From Hirundichthys speculiger (lineage: Eukaryota; Chordata; Actinopteri; Beloniformes; Exocoetidae), in the NCBI GenBank assembly GCA_018398805.1, contig JAGFBZ010002033.1:953501-1017500 (forward strand): a DNA stretch of 64,000 bases, read 5' to 3'. The position numbers and the translations under genes are program-made. Positions 43,301-50,700 of the stretch are shown here, one piece after another. Under the pieces are notes generated by a model, which saw only the letters and a program-made list of their open reading frames with translations, searched no databases and was not told where the DNA came from. The stretch's first letter is position 1. Every line of letters starts with the position of its first letter.

Positions 43301-46300
43301 TGCATGTGCATGCTATTGATCATCCATCATTACACGGAGTCACACAAATGTTTGGTTTCTCCTCTTTTGTCTCATCCTGCATCAAAACCACGCACACAAT
43401 GACCAAAGGATGCCAGACTATTGTGTAGCACAAACCACATGCAGCACTGTTTTATAATCTTTTTTAGATAAAATTGCTTCAAGTTGCCAGTGATCAACAG
43501 AGTTATGAAAGACGTCCTCAGCTATTGTTTACAGTCAAGCACATATTGTGAAAAATATTATTTTCTTATGACCTCCATTCAGGCCTTATGTTCTGTTTAT
43601 GAGTTTCCAGTTGTGATAAACAATCAAAGTAAACAGTTTCACAAATATTAAACGTGTCTAAGTGGCTGTCTGAAAATTTCTCATGTAATTAAAGAAGCTT
43701 CAGTTTCCATATTTTTATATTTACAAGCAGTCATGTGACTGATTCCTGCTCGATTACATGGAGCTTTATAGCACCTTCCACATTGCCAGTTTTGTTAACC
43801 AATCTTCACTCTCACAAGGGGCTGCTGTTGTCAGCACAACGCTCTGAAAAACCCACCTTGCTATCTAACAAGCACAAAGCTAGTGTCTGGACAATCAGCT
43901 ACCATTTGTGATTTTATTCCCACCCGTGTTAGAAGTAGATCAGCTTAAAGCCAGTTTAAAGATGTGTAGATCATTTATAGATCTATTTATAGACATTCTG
44001 TCTGTTTTTCTTCAGGGCCCACCTGGACCACCAGGACCCCCTGGCCCCCCAGGGGAGAAGGTAAGGCATTCTTCCTTCTTTCTTACAATAAAGGCACTGG
44101 TACTGGCTGGCTGTGTCGTGCAAAAATGAAAATTGTTGTACTTTCTATCGTACGAATCGTTCCACTTTTTTTTCTGTATTAGGGTGAGCTTGGCTTACCT
44201 GGACCAGCAGGAGTTGACGGGGAGAAGGTACAGAACACATGAGCTGATTTATCCACTAGCCTGTTGTTCAATAAAAGGGAGCTGCTTTCTTTTTAACTGC
44301 TTCTCACCATTGTCCTCAATCCTCTCTTGGTTCTTTACCTTTAGGGACCCAGAGGTGACATGGGTGAGACGGGACCTCCTGGTGAGAGAGGAGAGAAGGG
44401 GGAGATGGGTCTGTCTGGGCCTGCTGTAAGTCGTGATGGAAAACATGTTTCTCTGATGCTGCAAACAGTGACAACTGAGTAACTGTTGCTCTTTGTGGAT
44501 CAGGGTGTGGATGGACATAAAGGGGAAAAGGGCGACTGCAGACTGGATGACAACCTGGTCAGTGAAATGCGTACATGATTATGCCAAAGTTGGTGATACA
44601 TTAGGGTAGTCATCTTGCTATTATTGTGCATGTTTTAATGCCTTTCTTCCATCACTTTAGATTTTATTTATCTATTTTGAAACCAAACCCTGAACATCAA
44701 GCATTCAAAGATATGAAACTCTTCAGATGCAAAACCATAAAAGCTACAAAGAGGGTCAATCTCCTTTGCTCAGGATTTAATATTTCTAGCTCCATCTGAC
44801 TCTTTTGATATCTGTCAGGTTCAGATGATTTCCCAACCGGGCTCACCTGGTCCACCTGGCCCTCCGGGAGTACCTGGCTCCCCAGGAGTCATGGTGAGTA
44901 TTTATATGAATGCCTTAGTCCGTTATTATCAGCAAGGTTTGCTGTTTGTACACGCTGACAGCCCGATGTGTGTTTCAGGGGCTGCATGGGATGCCTGGTC
45001 CTAAGGTAAGCCAGAGAGCTCCAGGTCAGGTTTGTGATGGAGGGTGTGTGACTCAGTCCAGGTGTATGACTCAGTCTGGCTGTGTTGTCTTACTGCAGGG
45101 TGAGCCAGGAGTCGGAGTCAAGGGAGAGAAGGGAGAAATTGGTGCTCCTGGACTCAAAGTAAGTAAAATCTTATCCTTATTTTTATACAGAGTAATTTTT
45201 TTTTTTTTAAATGATACAATAATGACTGTGTACTTAAACTTCAGGGACTGGACGGCCACCAGGGTCCTCCTGGGTCTCCAGGATTAGTGGGTCTTCCAGG
45301 AGCTAAGGGAGAAAAAGTAATAATTAGTAAATGAGCATGAGAAGTAATAAGCAAGATTACCTTCATGGATGTTTGCAAAATGTCTTTTTTTAAAGTGATC
45401 TTAAAAGTAAGAATTAATTTTGTGGATGTGTGTCTGCAGGGCAGACCAGGGGAGCCTGGACTAGATGTGAGTTTGCTTTTAAATGAGATTTCAGACATTG
45501 GCATTTTTAGTTATGTCGTTATCAATTTCGGTGAAAGGTGACATGTACCACTTTTGAGCTGTTTATATTTCTGTACTCAGGGTTTCCCAGGTCTGATGGG
45601 AGAAAAGGGTGACCGAGGGGAGAAAGGAGAGAAGGTTAGTTCAAAAACATATGAGGGATGTTCCATAAACAGTCTTCAAAAAGAACTTTTTTTCTGATCT
45701 GGGCATGTAAAAACATAATATGCTTATGCTCATCCAGGTAAATTGTGCTAAATGTATGACTATGTGTGTCTGACTGCCATCTGCTTCGTCTGTCAGGGCG
45801 ACCGGGGAACAGTAGGGAAGAGAGGTCTGAAGGGCCAGAAGGGAGAACAAGGTCCTCCAGGTCTGGACCAGCCCTGTCCTGTGGTACGTCACCTCCACAA
45901 ACCCACACACATTCTGGAAAACTCTACATTTGAATTGTTTGACTTACAGCCTCTTTCCTCCTTTAAACACGTGTAGTATTTCCGTGTTCTCAGTTTCACT
46001 TTTGGCGACGCATGCGTCATTTTCTCTAAGTTTCCTCCTCAGTGCTGACATGTATAACTGACTTCTCCTGACAGGGCTGTGATGAGTCTAAAGGTCCGTT
46101 TGTGAAGGCAGGGCTTTCCTCCTCTGAAACTCCTCCTCTTCCTCCTTCTGGCCCTGAGGCCCCCTGTCCTGTGGTACAGTACCCTTCTGTGCTCTTTCCC
46201 CTTCTCTTTGATCACCTACTATGCTAAGACGTACATTGTCTTTTCAAACATTTTGCCTTTTTTTTAAATGTCTTCTGTTCTTTTTTAACTCTGGGGTGCA

Positions 46301-47556
46301 TGTGGTCTCCCTGACTCACCATGTTTAAGGTTAAATGTGTAGTTCGGTGGGCACGTTAAGAGAAGATAAGGTATCCATAGGTAAACAAATAATTAAACTC
46401 TTGTATTGTAAAAAAGAAAAGAATGAGCACAGATAGCTCAGTCATCTAAAATTAGAATATACTCCATAAAATAAAACAGCATAAACAGGGAACAGCTGGT
46501 AATTTGGCAAATCTTCCTATTACATTTTTTATTTAAACTCCCTCTGTTTTTGTTTATGAAGAAATGATGAGATCAGCATGTGAATATGATTCCTCATGTC
46601 TTAAATAGTTAAAACCGTCATAAAAATAGCATATTCAGAAGAGTTTTTTTCCCATGAAAGCAGTCGCGTCGGACTTCAAAGCCGTATCTCCACACCTCTG
46701 AACCAGTTAACATGCGTGCATCTGTGAACACGCAAGCCTCTCACTGCAGCAGCTCACCTTTACTCTGTGTCCGACTATGCTGACAAGCAGCAAATAATGT
46801 GTTGCTGAGCTCAGATAAACCTTGTTCCTGCTCAGAAAAGCCAAACAAAGAAGAAATAAAAAGATTATTATTTTCTTATGTTTCTGCCAGGATCACAATT
46901 AATTACGGCCACTTACTGGCCACTTAATTACGTACACCTGTTTAAATGCTGAGAAAACACAAATAGCTAATCAGCAACATGATAGGTGTTTTTTATACAT
47001 GGCGGTGGATCGGCGCTTTGATGCAGACATATAGATGTGGTCAAGATGACTGATGATGATGATGTTCAAAGCAAGCGTCAGAATGGGAAAGAAATGGGAT
47101 TTAAATGATTCTGGACATGGCATAGTTGATGGTGCCAGACGGCCTGGTCATAATATTCTTGAAACTGTTGATCTACTGGGGGGTGTCGGGGGCCAAACGT
47201 CAATCTACTGTCATTAGTTTAGTTGTGGATATCAACCACATGCAGAGCAGTAAGTTGATCAAGCATCACTTGACAATTTCAATCCTCTTAATTTTGCTCT
47301 CCTATTTTCGCCCTGCAGGGACAGGACGGGTTACCAATACCAGGCTGTTGGCACAAGGTATGTATCAAATCTAACATTATGAGGAAAACAAATATGCTCT
47401 GATATTATTACTCTGCTGAATTTACATGTGTTGACTCTGATTTAACTTAGGGTCATTTTGTGAGTACATTAGTGTGTGTGTGAACTTGTAAAGCATGACC
47501 AGCAGGAGGCATTTCCAGAAAACTAATCATCCCTTATTATTCTTTCTTTGCAGTGA
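13565..47556 (+). CDS. col23a1: Collagen type XXIII alpha 1 chain, 3' part of the gene (29 exons seen)
   Basis: Transmembrane collagen, a type II membrane protein that trimerises at the cell surface and can be shed. Only the collagenous ectodomain exons are here: 13565-13609, 16783-16790, 17914-17940, 27074-27100, 27186-27212, 29123-29149, 29768-29794, 37962-38078, 40618-40644, 40749-40775, 40886-40939, 41041-41099, 41625-41669, 41764-41841, 41995-42018, 44016-44060, 44183-44227, 44345-44425, 44504-44557, 44819-44893, 44979-45005, 45099-45158, 45245-45316, 45440-45466, 45581-45634, 45797-45883, 46075-46173 (cassette?), 47319-47357, and 47554-47556 (stop only). Gly-X-Y repeats, non-collagenous breaks and the ending [11 protein letters not shown] match COL23A1 as I remember it; the stretch [20 protein letters not shown] agrees residue for residue with my memory of the human chain. 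COL13A1 and COL25A1 are the alternatives; the rack1 neighbour favours XXIII. Exon 41041-41099 is one base short of frame. Confidence 0.93.
15646..15851 (+). repeat. Dispersed teleost repeat copy (ATTCA-type)
   Basis: Begins with a tandem ATTCA run followed by TTTTATTTGTATAG and later GGCACTTTACAGAGATCCAGA, and ends with AAAAAACTCCC and GGCAAGGAAAAACTTC. This order of blocks recurs across teleost genomes and I recognise it as a dispersed repeat, though I cannot name the class. No coding sequence remains. The copy lies in the col23a1 intron between 13609 and 16783. Confidence 0.6.
16783..16790 (+). CDS. col23a1: col23a1 8-nt micro-exon
   Basis: Acceptor tgttgcag, then GGCCTCCT, then donor gtaagt. 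The eight bases complete the split Gly codon left by the previous exon and add Pro-Pro, restoring phase 0 for all later exons; this gives EPGPP followed by GKAGRDGYP, matching the order in human COL23A1. Both splice sites are strong by eye. Eight-base exons are known in the related COL13A1 gene. Confidence 0.85.
17914..17940 (+). CDS. col23a1: col23a1 27-nt exon GKAGRDGYP
   Basis: Acceptor cctcaccag, three Gly-X-Y triplets, donor gtaaat. The GRDGYP sequence aligns with the same position in mammalian COL23A1. Phase 0 on both sides, so skipping would keep frame. Confidence 0.9.
20590..20945 (+). mobile_element. Tc1-like transposon fragment, decayed
   Basis: The segment at about 20685-20900 follows a common fish Tc1/mariner transposase gene: a GATGGTGTGAGTGCATTAAT block, then TGAGTAACTTGG, GGTTCCATTAAT, then the stretch before the second catalytic Asp. 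About 20590-20690 resembles a more 5' part of the same gene, so the middle has been deleted. Stops and frame changes are frequent and no transposase survives. It is called from nucleotide resemblance to the family as I remember it. Confidence 0.65.
25021..25312 (+). repeat. tRNA-derived SINE, 5' truncated, (ATGG)n tail
   Basis: Starts inside the tRNA-related head at the box-B-like GGTTCGAACCTCG (about 25034-25046), continues through the conserved body TGTGTGGAGTTTGCTTGTTC and GTGGGTTTCCTCCGGGTACT, then TGTGATGGACTGGAGACCTG, and ends in ATGGATGGATGG. This is a common teleost SINE pattern; a second, reversed copy lies at 11876-12150. The open frames across it are chance products of the repeat. 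Confidence 0.8.
25600..25840 (+). repeat. Second copy of the dispersed teleost repeat (internal part)
   Basis: Contains the block order GTTCAGTTCAGTACAGTCC, AATTATAATCCAGTTACATC, TCAATTTGATCATAAGTCAT, AAGCCTCGCTGAGGAACCCG and ATGGGTTAATCCCCTCTCCT. I recognise these as internal blocks of the same dispersed repeat whose ends are seen at 15646-15851. It is non-coding and truncated, and lies just left of a Tc1-like copy. Confidence 0.55.
25888..26890 (+). pseudogene. Tc1-like transposase pseudogene in transposon copy
   Basis: Nearly full-length but heavily decayed Tc1/mariner element. The helix-turn-helix end reads [17 protein letters not shown] (from about 26148), and the third catalytic block reads WPSQSPDL followed by a stop and IEML (about 26714-26755). 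The order of blocks from TGTGTGGAAAACTAACTGCA on the left to CAACTGATAACCTCATAGAC on the right matches a widespread fish Tc1 family. Several stops and indels make it inactive. The left end has a short duplication, with TGTGTGGAAAACTAACT at about 25891 and again at about 25927. Confidence 0.8.
27074..27212 (+). CDS. col23a1: col23a1 two 27-nt exons ([18 protein letters not shown])
   Basis: Exon 27074-27100 (acceptor ctccaacag, donor gtgagt) and exon 27186-27212 (acceptor gtttcag, donor gtacac) are split by an 85-nt intron. Both are three triplets in phase 0. The first is identical to my memory of human COL23A1 at this place, and the second differs from it only at the last two residues. Confidence 0.9.
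27956..28220. mobile_element. Non-autonomous DNA transposon fragment
   Basis: Opens with ACAGTCATGTGCAAAAGTTA, a terminal-repeat type found on fish DNA transposons, then passes through TGATCATAGTGGGTCTTTTT and AGATTCACCTTTATCAGCAA, blocks shared with a known dispersed family. There is no open transposase frame and no clear second terminus. The family name is uncertain. Confidence 0.5.
29123..29149 (+). CDS. col23a1: col23a1 27-nt exon GPAGPKGEK
   Basis: Acceptor catctgcag, three triplets, donor gtatgc. With the exon ending in GSQ it forms two tandem three-triplet exons where human COL23A1, as I remember it, has only one (GLPGPKGEK). The triple helix is therefore lengthened by nine residues relative to human. 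Confidence 0.88.
29768..29794 (+). CDS. col23a1: col23a1 27-nt exon GDQGDIGPR
   Basis: Acceptor ttctctcag, three triplets, donor gtgagt, phase 0. It aligns with human GAPGDFGPR directly before the large GDQ-starting exon. Confidence 0.88.
29795..37961 (+). other. col23a1: 8.2-kb col23a1 intron
   Basis: No collagen exon was found. A tRNA-like patch, AGCTCAGTGGTTGGGGCAGT (about 31874-31893), may be the head of a diverged SINE. A CpG-rich patch near 32580-32760 stands out from its AT-rich surroundings but has no recognisable gene. Homopolymer runs are common. Otherwise nothing is recognised. Confidence 0.65.
37294..37332. repeat. (AT)n microsatellite
   Basis: About 19 AT units in a row within a col23a1 intron, preceded by TTAATATTAAT. 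Confidence 0.95.
37962..38078 (+). CDS. col23a1: col23a1 117-nt exon, longest uninterrupted COL block
   Basis: Acceptor cctttttttag, donor gtaaga, 39 codons, 13 perfect Gly-X-Y triplets. It starts [20 protein letters not shown] and continues with a [14 protein letters not shown] core, matching human COL23A1 (GDQGQDG and [13 protein letters not shown]). The high Pro content at Y positions predicts a stable, hydroxylated helix segment. Confidence 0.93.
38079..40617 (+). other. col23a1: 2.5-kb col23a1 intron with (GT)n tract
   Basis: No exon recognised. It contains a (GT)n microsatellite, broken by single bases, at about 39517-39551, and A runs at about 39836-39850 and 39903-39916. The minus-strand open frame at 38578-38973 has no family resemblance. 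Confidence 0.7.
40618..40939 (+). CDS. col23a1: col23a1 three exons ([18 protein letters not shown]; 18-codon block)
   Basis: Exon 40618-40644 (donor gtgagt), exon 40749-40775 (donor gtaaga) and exon 40886-40939 (donor gtacag), all phase 0 with clear pyrimidine-rich acceptors. The last encodes [18 protein letters not shown]. All triplets are intact. This part of the helix is less conserved with human than the segments on either side. Confidence 0.9.
41041..41099 (+). CDS. col23a1: col23a1 exon with 59 nt, out of frame by one base
   Basis: Acceptor gacaacag and donor gtaagg are good, but the exon holds 59 nt: it ends in AA of an expected Lys codon, while the next exon (41625) starts with a complete Gly codon. 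It encodes GEAGVGEKG, then [10 protein letters not shown] plus the partial Lys. The later exon 45099-45158 has the same residue layout in a full 60 nt. Either one base is missing in this assembly or allele, or this exon is skipped in mRNA; skipping it keeps frame. Confidence 0.8.
41625..41669 (+). CDS. col23a1: col23a1 45-nt exon [15 protein letters not shown]
   Basis: Acceptor atcttcacaaag is purine-rich and weak; donor gtatgt is good. Five triplets, with Met in the last Y position, phase 0. Confidence 0.85.
41764..42018 (+). CDS. col23a1: col23a1 exons encoding a non-collagenous break
   Basis: Exon 41764-41841 encodes [10 protein letters not shown], then [16 protein letters not shown]; exon 41995-42018 adds AINTISVS. 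Together they form a helix-friendly, non-Gly-X-Y interruption before the next collagenous block at 44016. Human COL23A1 has VVIDYDGRILDALK here and goes straight to GPPG. COL13A1 has a similar break plus eight further residues, so the 24-nt exon resembles the COL13A1 layout. Such breaks in this family can form short coiled coils that help trimer assembly. Confidence 0.87.
42019..44015 (+). other. col23a1: 2-kb col23a1 intron
   Basis: No exon seen. A (TTTG)n stretch lies at about 42043-42072. The remainder is ordinary non-coding sequence. Confidence 0.75.
44016..44557 (+). CDS. col23a1: col23a1 four exons of the middle collagenous block
   Basis: Exons 44016-44060 ([15 protein letters not shown]), 44183-44227 ([15 protein letters not shown]), 44345-44425 (27 codons starting [16 protein letters not shown]) and 44504-44557 ([18 protein letters not shown]). 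Donors are gtaagg, gtacag, gtaagt and gtcagt. The GELGLPG and DGEKG steps match human. The last exon leaves the Gly-X-Y register and carries a Cys, beginning the next non-collagenous break. Confidence 0.92.
44819..44893 (+). CDS. col23a1: col23a1 75-nt exon: end of break, start of last COL block
   Basis: Acceptor tatctgtcag, donor gtgagt. It starts [17 protein letters not shown], corresponding to human [18 protein letters not shown]: a short hydrophobic break followed by renewed triplets. Twenty-five codons, phase 0. Confidence 0.92.
44979..45158 (+). CDS. col23a1: col23a1 exons GLHGMPGPK and the GVG-interrupted block
   Basis: Exon 44979-45005 (donor gtaagc) and exon 45099-45158 (donor gtaagt), split by a 93-nt intron that is open in the coding frame. 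The second encodes [20 protein letters not shown], with a one-residue Gly-Val-Gly interruption of the triplet register. It is laid out like exon 41041-41099. Confidence 0.9.
45245..45883 (+). CDS. col23a1: col23a1 four exons of the C-terminal collagenous block
   Basis: Exons 45245-45316 (24 codons, ends [12 protein letters not shown]), 45440-45466 (GRPGEPGLD), 45581-45634 ([18 protein letters not shown]) and 45797-45883 (29 codons: [19 protein letters not shown], then [10 protein letters not shown]). Donors are gtaata, gtgagt, gttagt and gtacgt. [13 protein letters not shown] and [10 protein letters not shown] are the strongest specific matches to mammalian COL23A1. The Cys in CPV belongs to the short C-terminal NC domain, probably used in inter-chain disulphides. 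Confidence 0.94.
46075..46173 (+). CDS. col23a1: Candidate 99-nt cassette exon in the col23a1 C-terminal domain
   Basis: Acceptor ctcctgacag, 33 codons without a stop, donor gtacag, phase 0 on both sides. It starts [13 protein letters not shown], continues Ser/Pro-rich ([14 protein letters not shown]), and ends APCPV. It is not collagenous. Its last bases plus donor (CCCTGTCCTGTGGTAC) repeat the end of the preceding exon exactly. Human COL23A1, as I recall it, goes directly from QPCPV to GPDGLPVPGCWHK, so this exon would add 33 residues and two Cys to the NC end. It could be alternative or non-functional. Confidence 0.6.
46925..47195 (+). mobile_element. 5' fragment of another Tc1-like transposon
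   Basis: From ACGTACACCTGTTTAAATGC to a broken end near 47195 the sequence follows the left part of a common fish Tc1-like family. An ATG at 47083 opens a frame starting [20 protein letters not shown], which resembles the N-terminal DNA-binding part of its transposase; it is truncated within about 40 codons of family similarity. It lies in the col23a1 intron between the cassette and terminal coding exons. Confidence 0.7.
47319..47357 (+). CDS. col23a1: col23a1 last amino-acid-coding exon
   Basis: Acceptor ccctgcag, 13 codons [13 protein letters not shown], donor gtatgt. The family-typical C-terminus of collagens XIII, XXIII and XXV has one conserved Cys and ends in a Lys; human COL23A1 ends DGLPVPGCWHK. 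The stop codon is not in this exon. Confidence 0.92.
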
Positions 47557-49460
47557 TGACTAACCAGCAGCATGGAATCTGTACATATTGATATGGTATA
47601 TTTTGCAAGTGAATACTACAACCAACAAACCCACCCCCCAGCCCCCAACTTTTTTGTTTTTCTAAAATCGCACTACATAATATATTGAAAATTTGAGAAC
47701 GAGGACAGTTTTGAGTCCACGCTTTTTTAACTCAGTGTTGTCAACGCAGCCATGAACTGGCAGTGGGACTCTTTGAAGGACGGTCCATTTCGCAGTGCTG
47801 AAGTAGAAGAGTGCCTCACTAACAAACTCTGACTTGTTGTAACCATGAATGCCATACAGGACGTATGATGGTGTGTGCACTCATCCAGGCTCACAAATGG
47901 ATGGATGGATGGCTGCTTGGATGTACGAATAGATGGACTTCTTTTTGGCTGGATGGAGGAGTGTGTTGTCAGTGCTCTCTTGTCCTCTCTCTGTTTTCTG
48001 AAAGGAGGAAATGGCGAAACAGAAGCTCAAACGCAAACGTCTCTCTCAACCCTGAGTCAGCAAGGCCTGGTGGAGAAAGGATGCAAAGAGGAGCAGATTG
48101 GCTTTTCTGAAGCAGAGCTTGCCATACCACAGGCCTCTGTGTCATACCGAACACTCAGATCCTCCGTTATGGACACTGTCCAGGAGGGGGCGACAGAACT
48201 CTGCGCTTCCACATTCACCTCAGAGAGAAAGACAAACCTGTTGCTGATGATGTTGCGCAATAGCTTGATAACCAATTATTTGGGAGTCACTGACGTCCCT
48301 GGCACATAAGGAAGGATTTACTGTTCAGATACATAAGACATGTTGTGATTATATCTTGTATGAATCTATTATACACACAGGACACAGTGTTGTTTAGCAT
48401 CCTGACAGCTTCTGTGATTTTTGTCTCTAAAGGAAAGCAGAAACAACAACACATAATTTCCATTTGCAATAAGCAGTCTTTCCAGATGAGCAAGTCATTC
48501 AGAAAGGTCAGGAAGTGTACCTATATACAGCTTACATTTATGACACGTGCGTGCTGTTCTGTATTATTTTCGTATATTCTTTCCTGTTTTTTCTCCAGTT
48601 ACATTTTGCATTCCTGTGCATCGCCTTGATTTTTGAATAGATGGTGAAATCTAAAAGGCCAGATTTGAAGGAGCCATTTGCAGTATTCGTGATAAATCAG
48701 TGTTGCATTGACAAATAATTGCCATTAACTGATGCATTTTGACAGATCATAGTGTTTTATCTACGGAGGAAGACATGTTTAATTACTGCTTCCAGTGTCT
48801 CTGGACAACAGTAGAAGTTTTGCTGCTGACTTAAATGTGTGTTGTTTGATTTTTTATATATATATTTTAATCAATATTAGCCATAGACTGAAGGACTAAC
48901 ATGCTGAAGTATGACATTTGAACCAAACATACTTGCAACAACTGTTTTTTTTCTGGGTCATTATTCATTTTCATTGAGCGATACACCTTTGATGTGTCAG
49001 TATCAAATTTTTGTGTGTGTGCTTTCTTTTCCCCCGATTTACCACAAAGAATATATAGTCTCGGCTGCTTGGTGACATGTTGCTGTGATCTTTGTAAAAC
49101 ATCTCTCTCAGAATAGTTTCTTGGTGTTTAAATACTTTTATTTAAAGGCAGAATAAGGGATTCTAGGAGTGTTCACTACTGGGTGTGGGCACTGGAGGGA
49201 GATGAAGACTTAACTGTGTTTTTTTGGATGTTAAAATATCAACAGACATGATGTCATGCAAAAATCCCTTACCCCACCTTTGAAAGCTATTTATATCTAC
49301 TTATAAAGACACACACCTGCACAGATCAAGACTTTTATAAGATTTTAAAACACAAATACCATTAAATATTGTCACATGTAGACAGGATTAAGGTTGCATT
49401 GGTTAGATATACGCAGACATATTGCTACATTAATGGAAATAAAGTTGAATTTTTTTTTTA
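47554..49460 (+). other. col23a1: col23a1 terminal exon: stop codon and 3' UTR
   Basis: Acceptor tctttgcag is followed at once by TGA (47554-47556), so the last exon contributes only the stop. The UTR then runs to a polyadenylation signal AATAAA at 49438-49443; a second AATAAA at 51526-51531 could give a longer form. The 144-aa open frame at 47875-48309 lies within this UTR and shows no family resemblance. Confidence 0.7.
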
Positions 49461-49879
49461 TTTGTTTATTTTACTTTGATATAAGTTGCACTTTTCTGAT
49501 TCAGTATGAGTATTATTATCTTTGTGTGTGGTAGAATACAAATGTGGATTTATCTTTTGACAAAACTATCAATAATTTACAGTTTAACAAGGGCAACCCG
49601 ACTATGACATGTAAGGGTGCAGAACTCCCATTCATCCGGGGCTTTGCAGACACATGCCCTTCTCTCCGCTATGGCTTCCTCCAGCTGAAGCAGACAGGAC
49701 CACCACTCGTCAGTGTCCATCTGTTCCTTACTGAATTGACAGGAATCTAGACCGGAGTTTTTTTGTGAGGTTAAGTTTGTCGATATTCTTTCCCATTTTG
49801 TCCTTACCCTCGTGCTAAATCGGTATCTTCCATGTCAGTGGGAGTTCGCACAGTCACTTCAAAGCCAGAGGTTTACATG

Positions 49880-50700
49880 GTGCACAAAAGCCCCAAATGC
49901 AGCGGAAACGGTCGTACGGAGCCCTGGAGGTGACATGGAAATGATTTTTTTTATCTTGTGCGCATGACTTTTTATCTCGCACATGCGACTTACTGTAACT
50001 AGTGCGCATTTTCATACACACTTCCACTCGCTTAAAGGCTTGAAAAAAGTGCCACCATAGATGGTAAAAAGAATGTGTTTTAACTGACTTAAACTGACTT
50101 ATAAAACCAATGACATCCTGCAAGTCCGTAAACTGTCGACGGCTGAGTTTGTGTTCTCCAAGGATTCTGATAAGATGCCTCCAGCTTAAAATAAACCCAT
50201 ATAAGGCTAAGCTTCTAAGTATCTCTTTATGAAGTATTCCTAACTTAAAGAATAAAATGATGAGACTGTCTAGAATACAGGTGTCAAACTGATCCATGAA
50301 AAGGGCCATGTGGCTGCAGGTTTTTGTTCCAACCATGCAGAAACACAGCTGACTTGTTTTAGTCAATCAACTAACTGTCTTCACTAAAGCTGATGGAATG
50401 AAACAAGTCAGCTGTGTTTCTGCGTGGTTGGAACAAAAGCCTGCAGCCACACGGCCCTTTCACGGATCGGTTTGACACGCCTGGTCTAGATCCATTACAA
50501 TTGACCAGTGTTCTGTTCTCACTGACTGCAGAATAGTAACTTGCACGTGCATAACTTGTATAAAAATAATTTTAAAAAAAAACAACAATATTCATGACAT
50601 CTAACTCGTGTGCGCGAGATTTAAAAAAAAAAAGAATTTCCATGTCACCTCCAGGGCTCCATACAGTCGGTTACCAGTGGAGACGATTTTTGCTGTACTT
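49880..50700. mobile_element. Non-autonomous element with inverted ends (outer)
   Basis: Near-matching inverted ends: GGAGCCCTGGAGGTGACATG at 49918-49937 and its reverse complement at 50641-50660. The similarity extends past these cores on both sides, so the exact ends and target duplication are uncertain. Just inside each end lie motifs rich in GTGCGC and CGCACA. No transposase remains; the 170-aa minus-strand frame (49854-50366) simply crosses the repeat. Confidence 0.6.
50276..50486. mobile_element. hAT-like foldback MITE nested in the outer element
   Basis: A large palindrome: the arm from about 50278 to 50362 is mirrored by the arm from about 50399 to 50484, with roughly 80-nt arms and a short loop. 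The ends are CAGGTGTCAAAC and GTTTGACACGCCTG, a hAT-type terminus. Flanking GTCTAGAA on the left and GTCTAGAT on the right look like an 8-bp target duplication with one mismatch, and 8 bp is the hAT size. It interrupts the 49880-50700 element, so it inserted later. Confidence 0.7.

Noticed and set aside
47875..48309. 144-aa open frame after the col23a1 stop
   Set aside because: Lies in the 3' UTR of the same strand, includes a GGAT simple repeat, and has no family match.
49854..50366. 170-aa minus-strand open frame
   Set aside because: Crosses the inverted-end element and part of the nested MITE; its HVTSRAP segment is the translated terminal repeat, which also appears in a frame from the other end.
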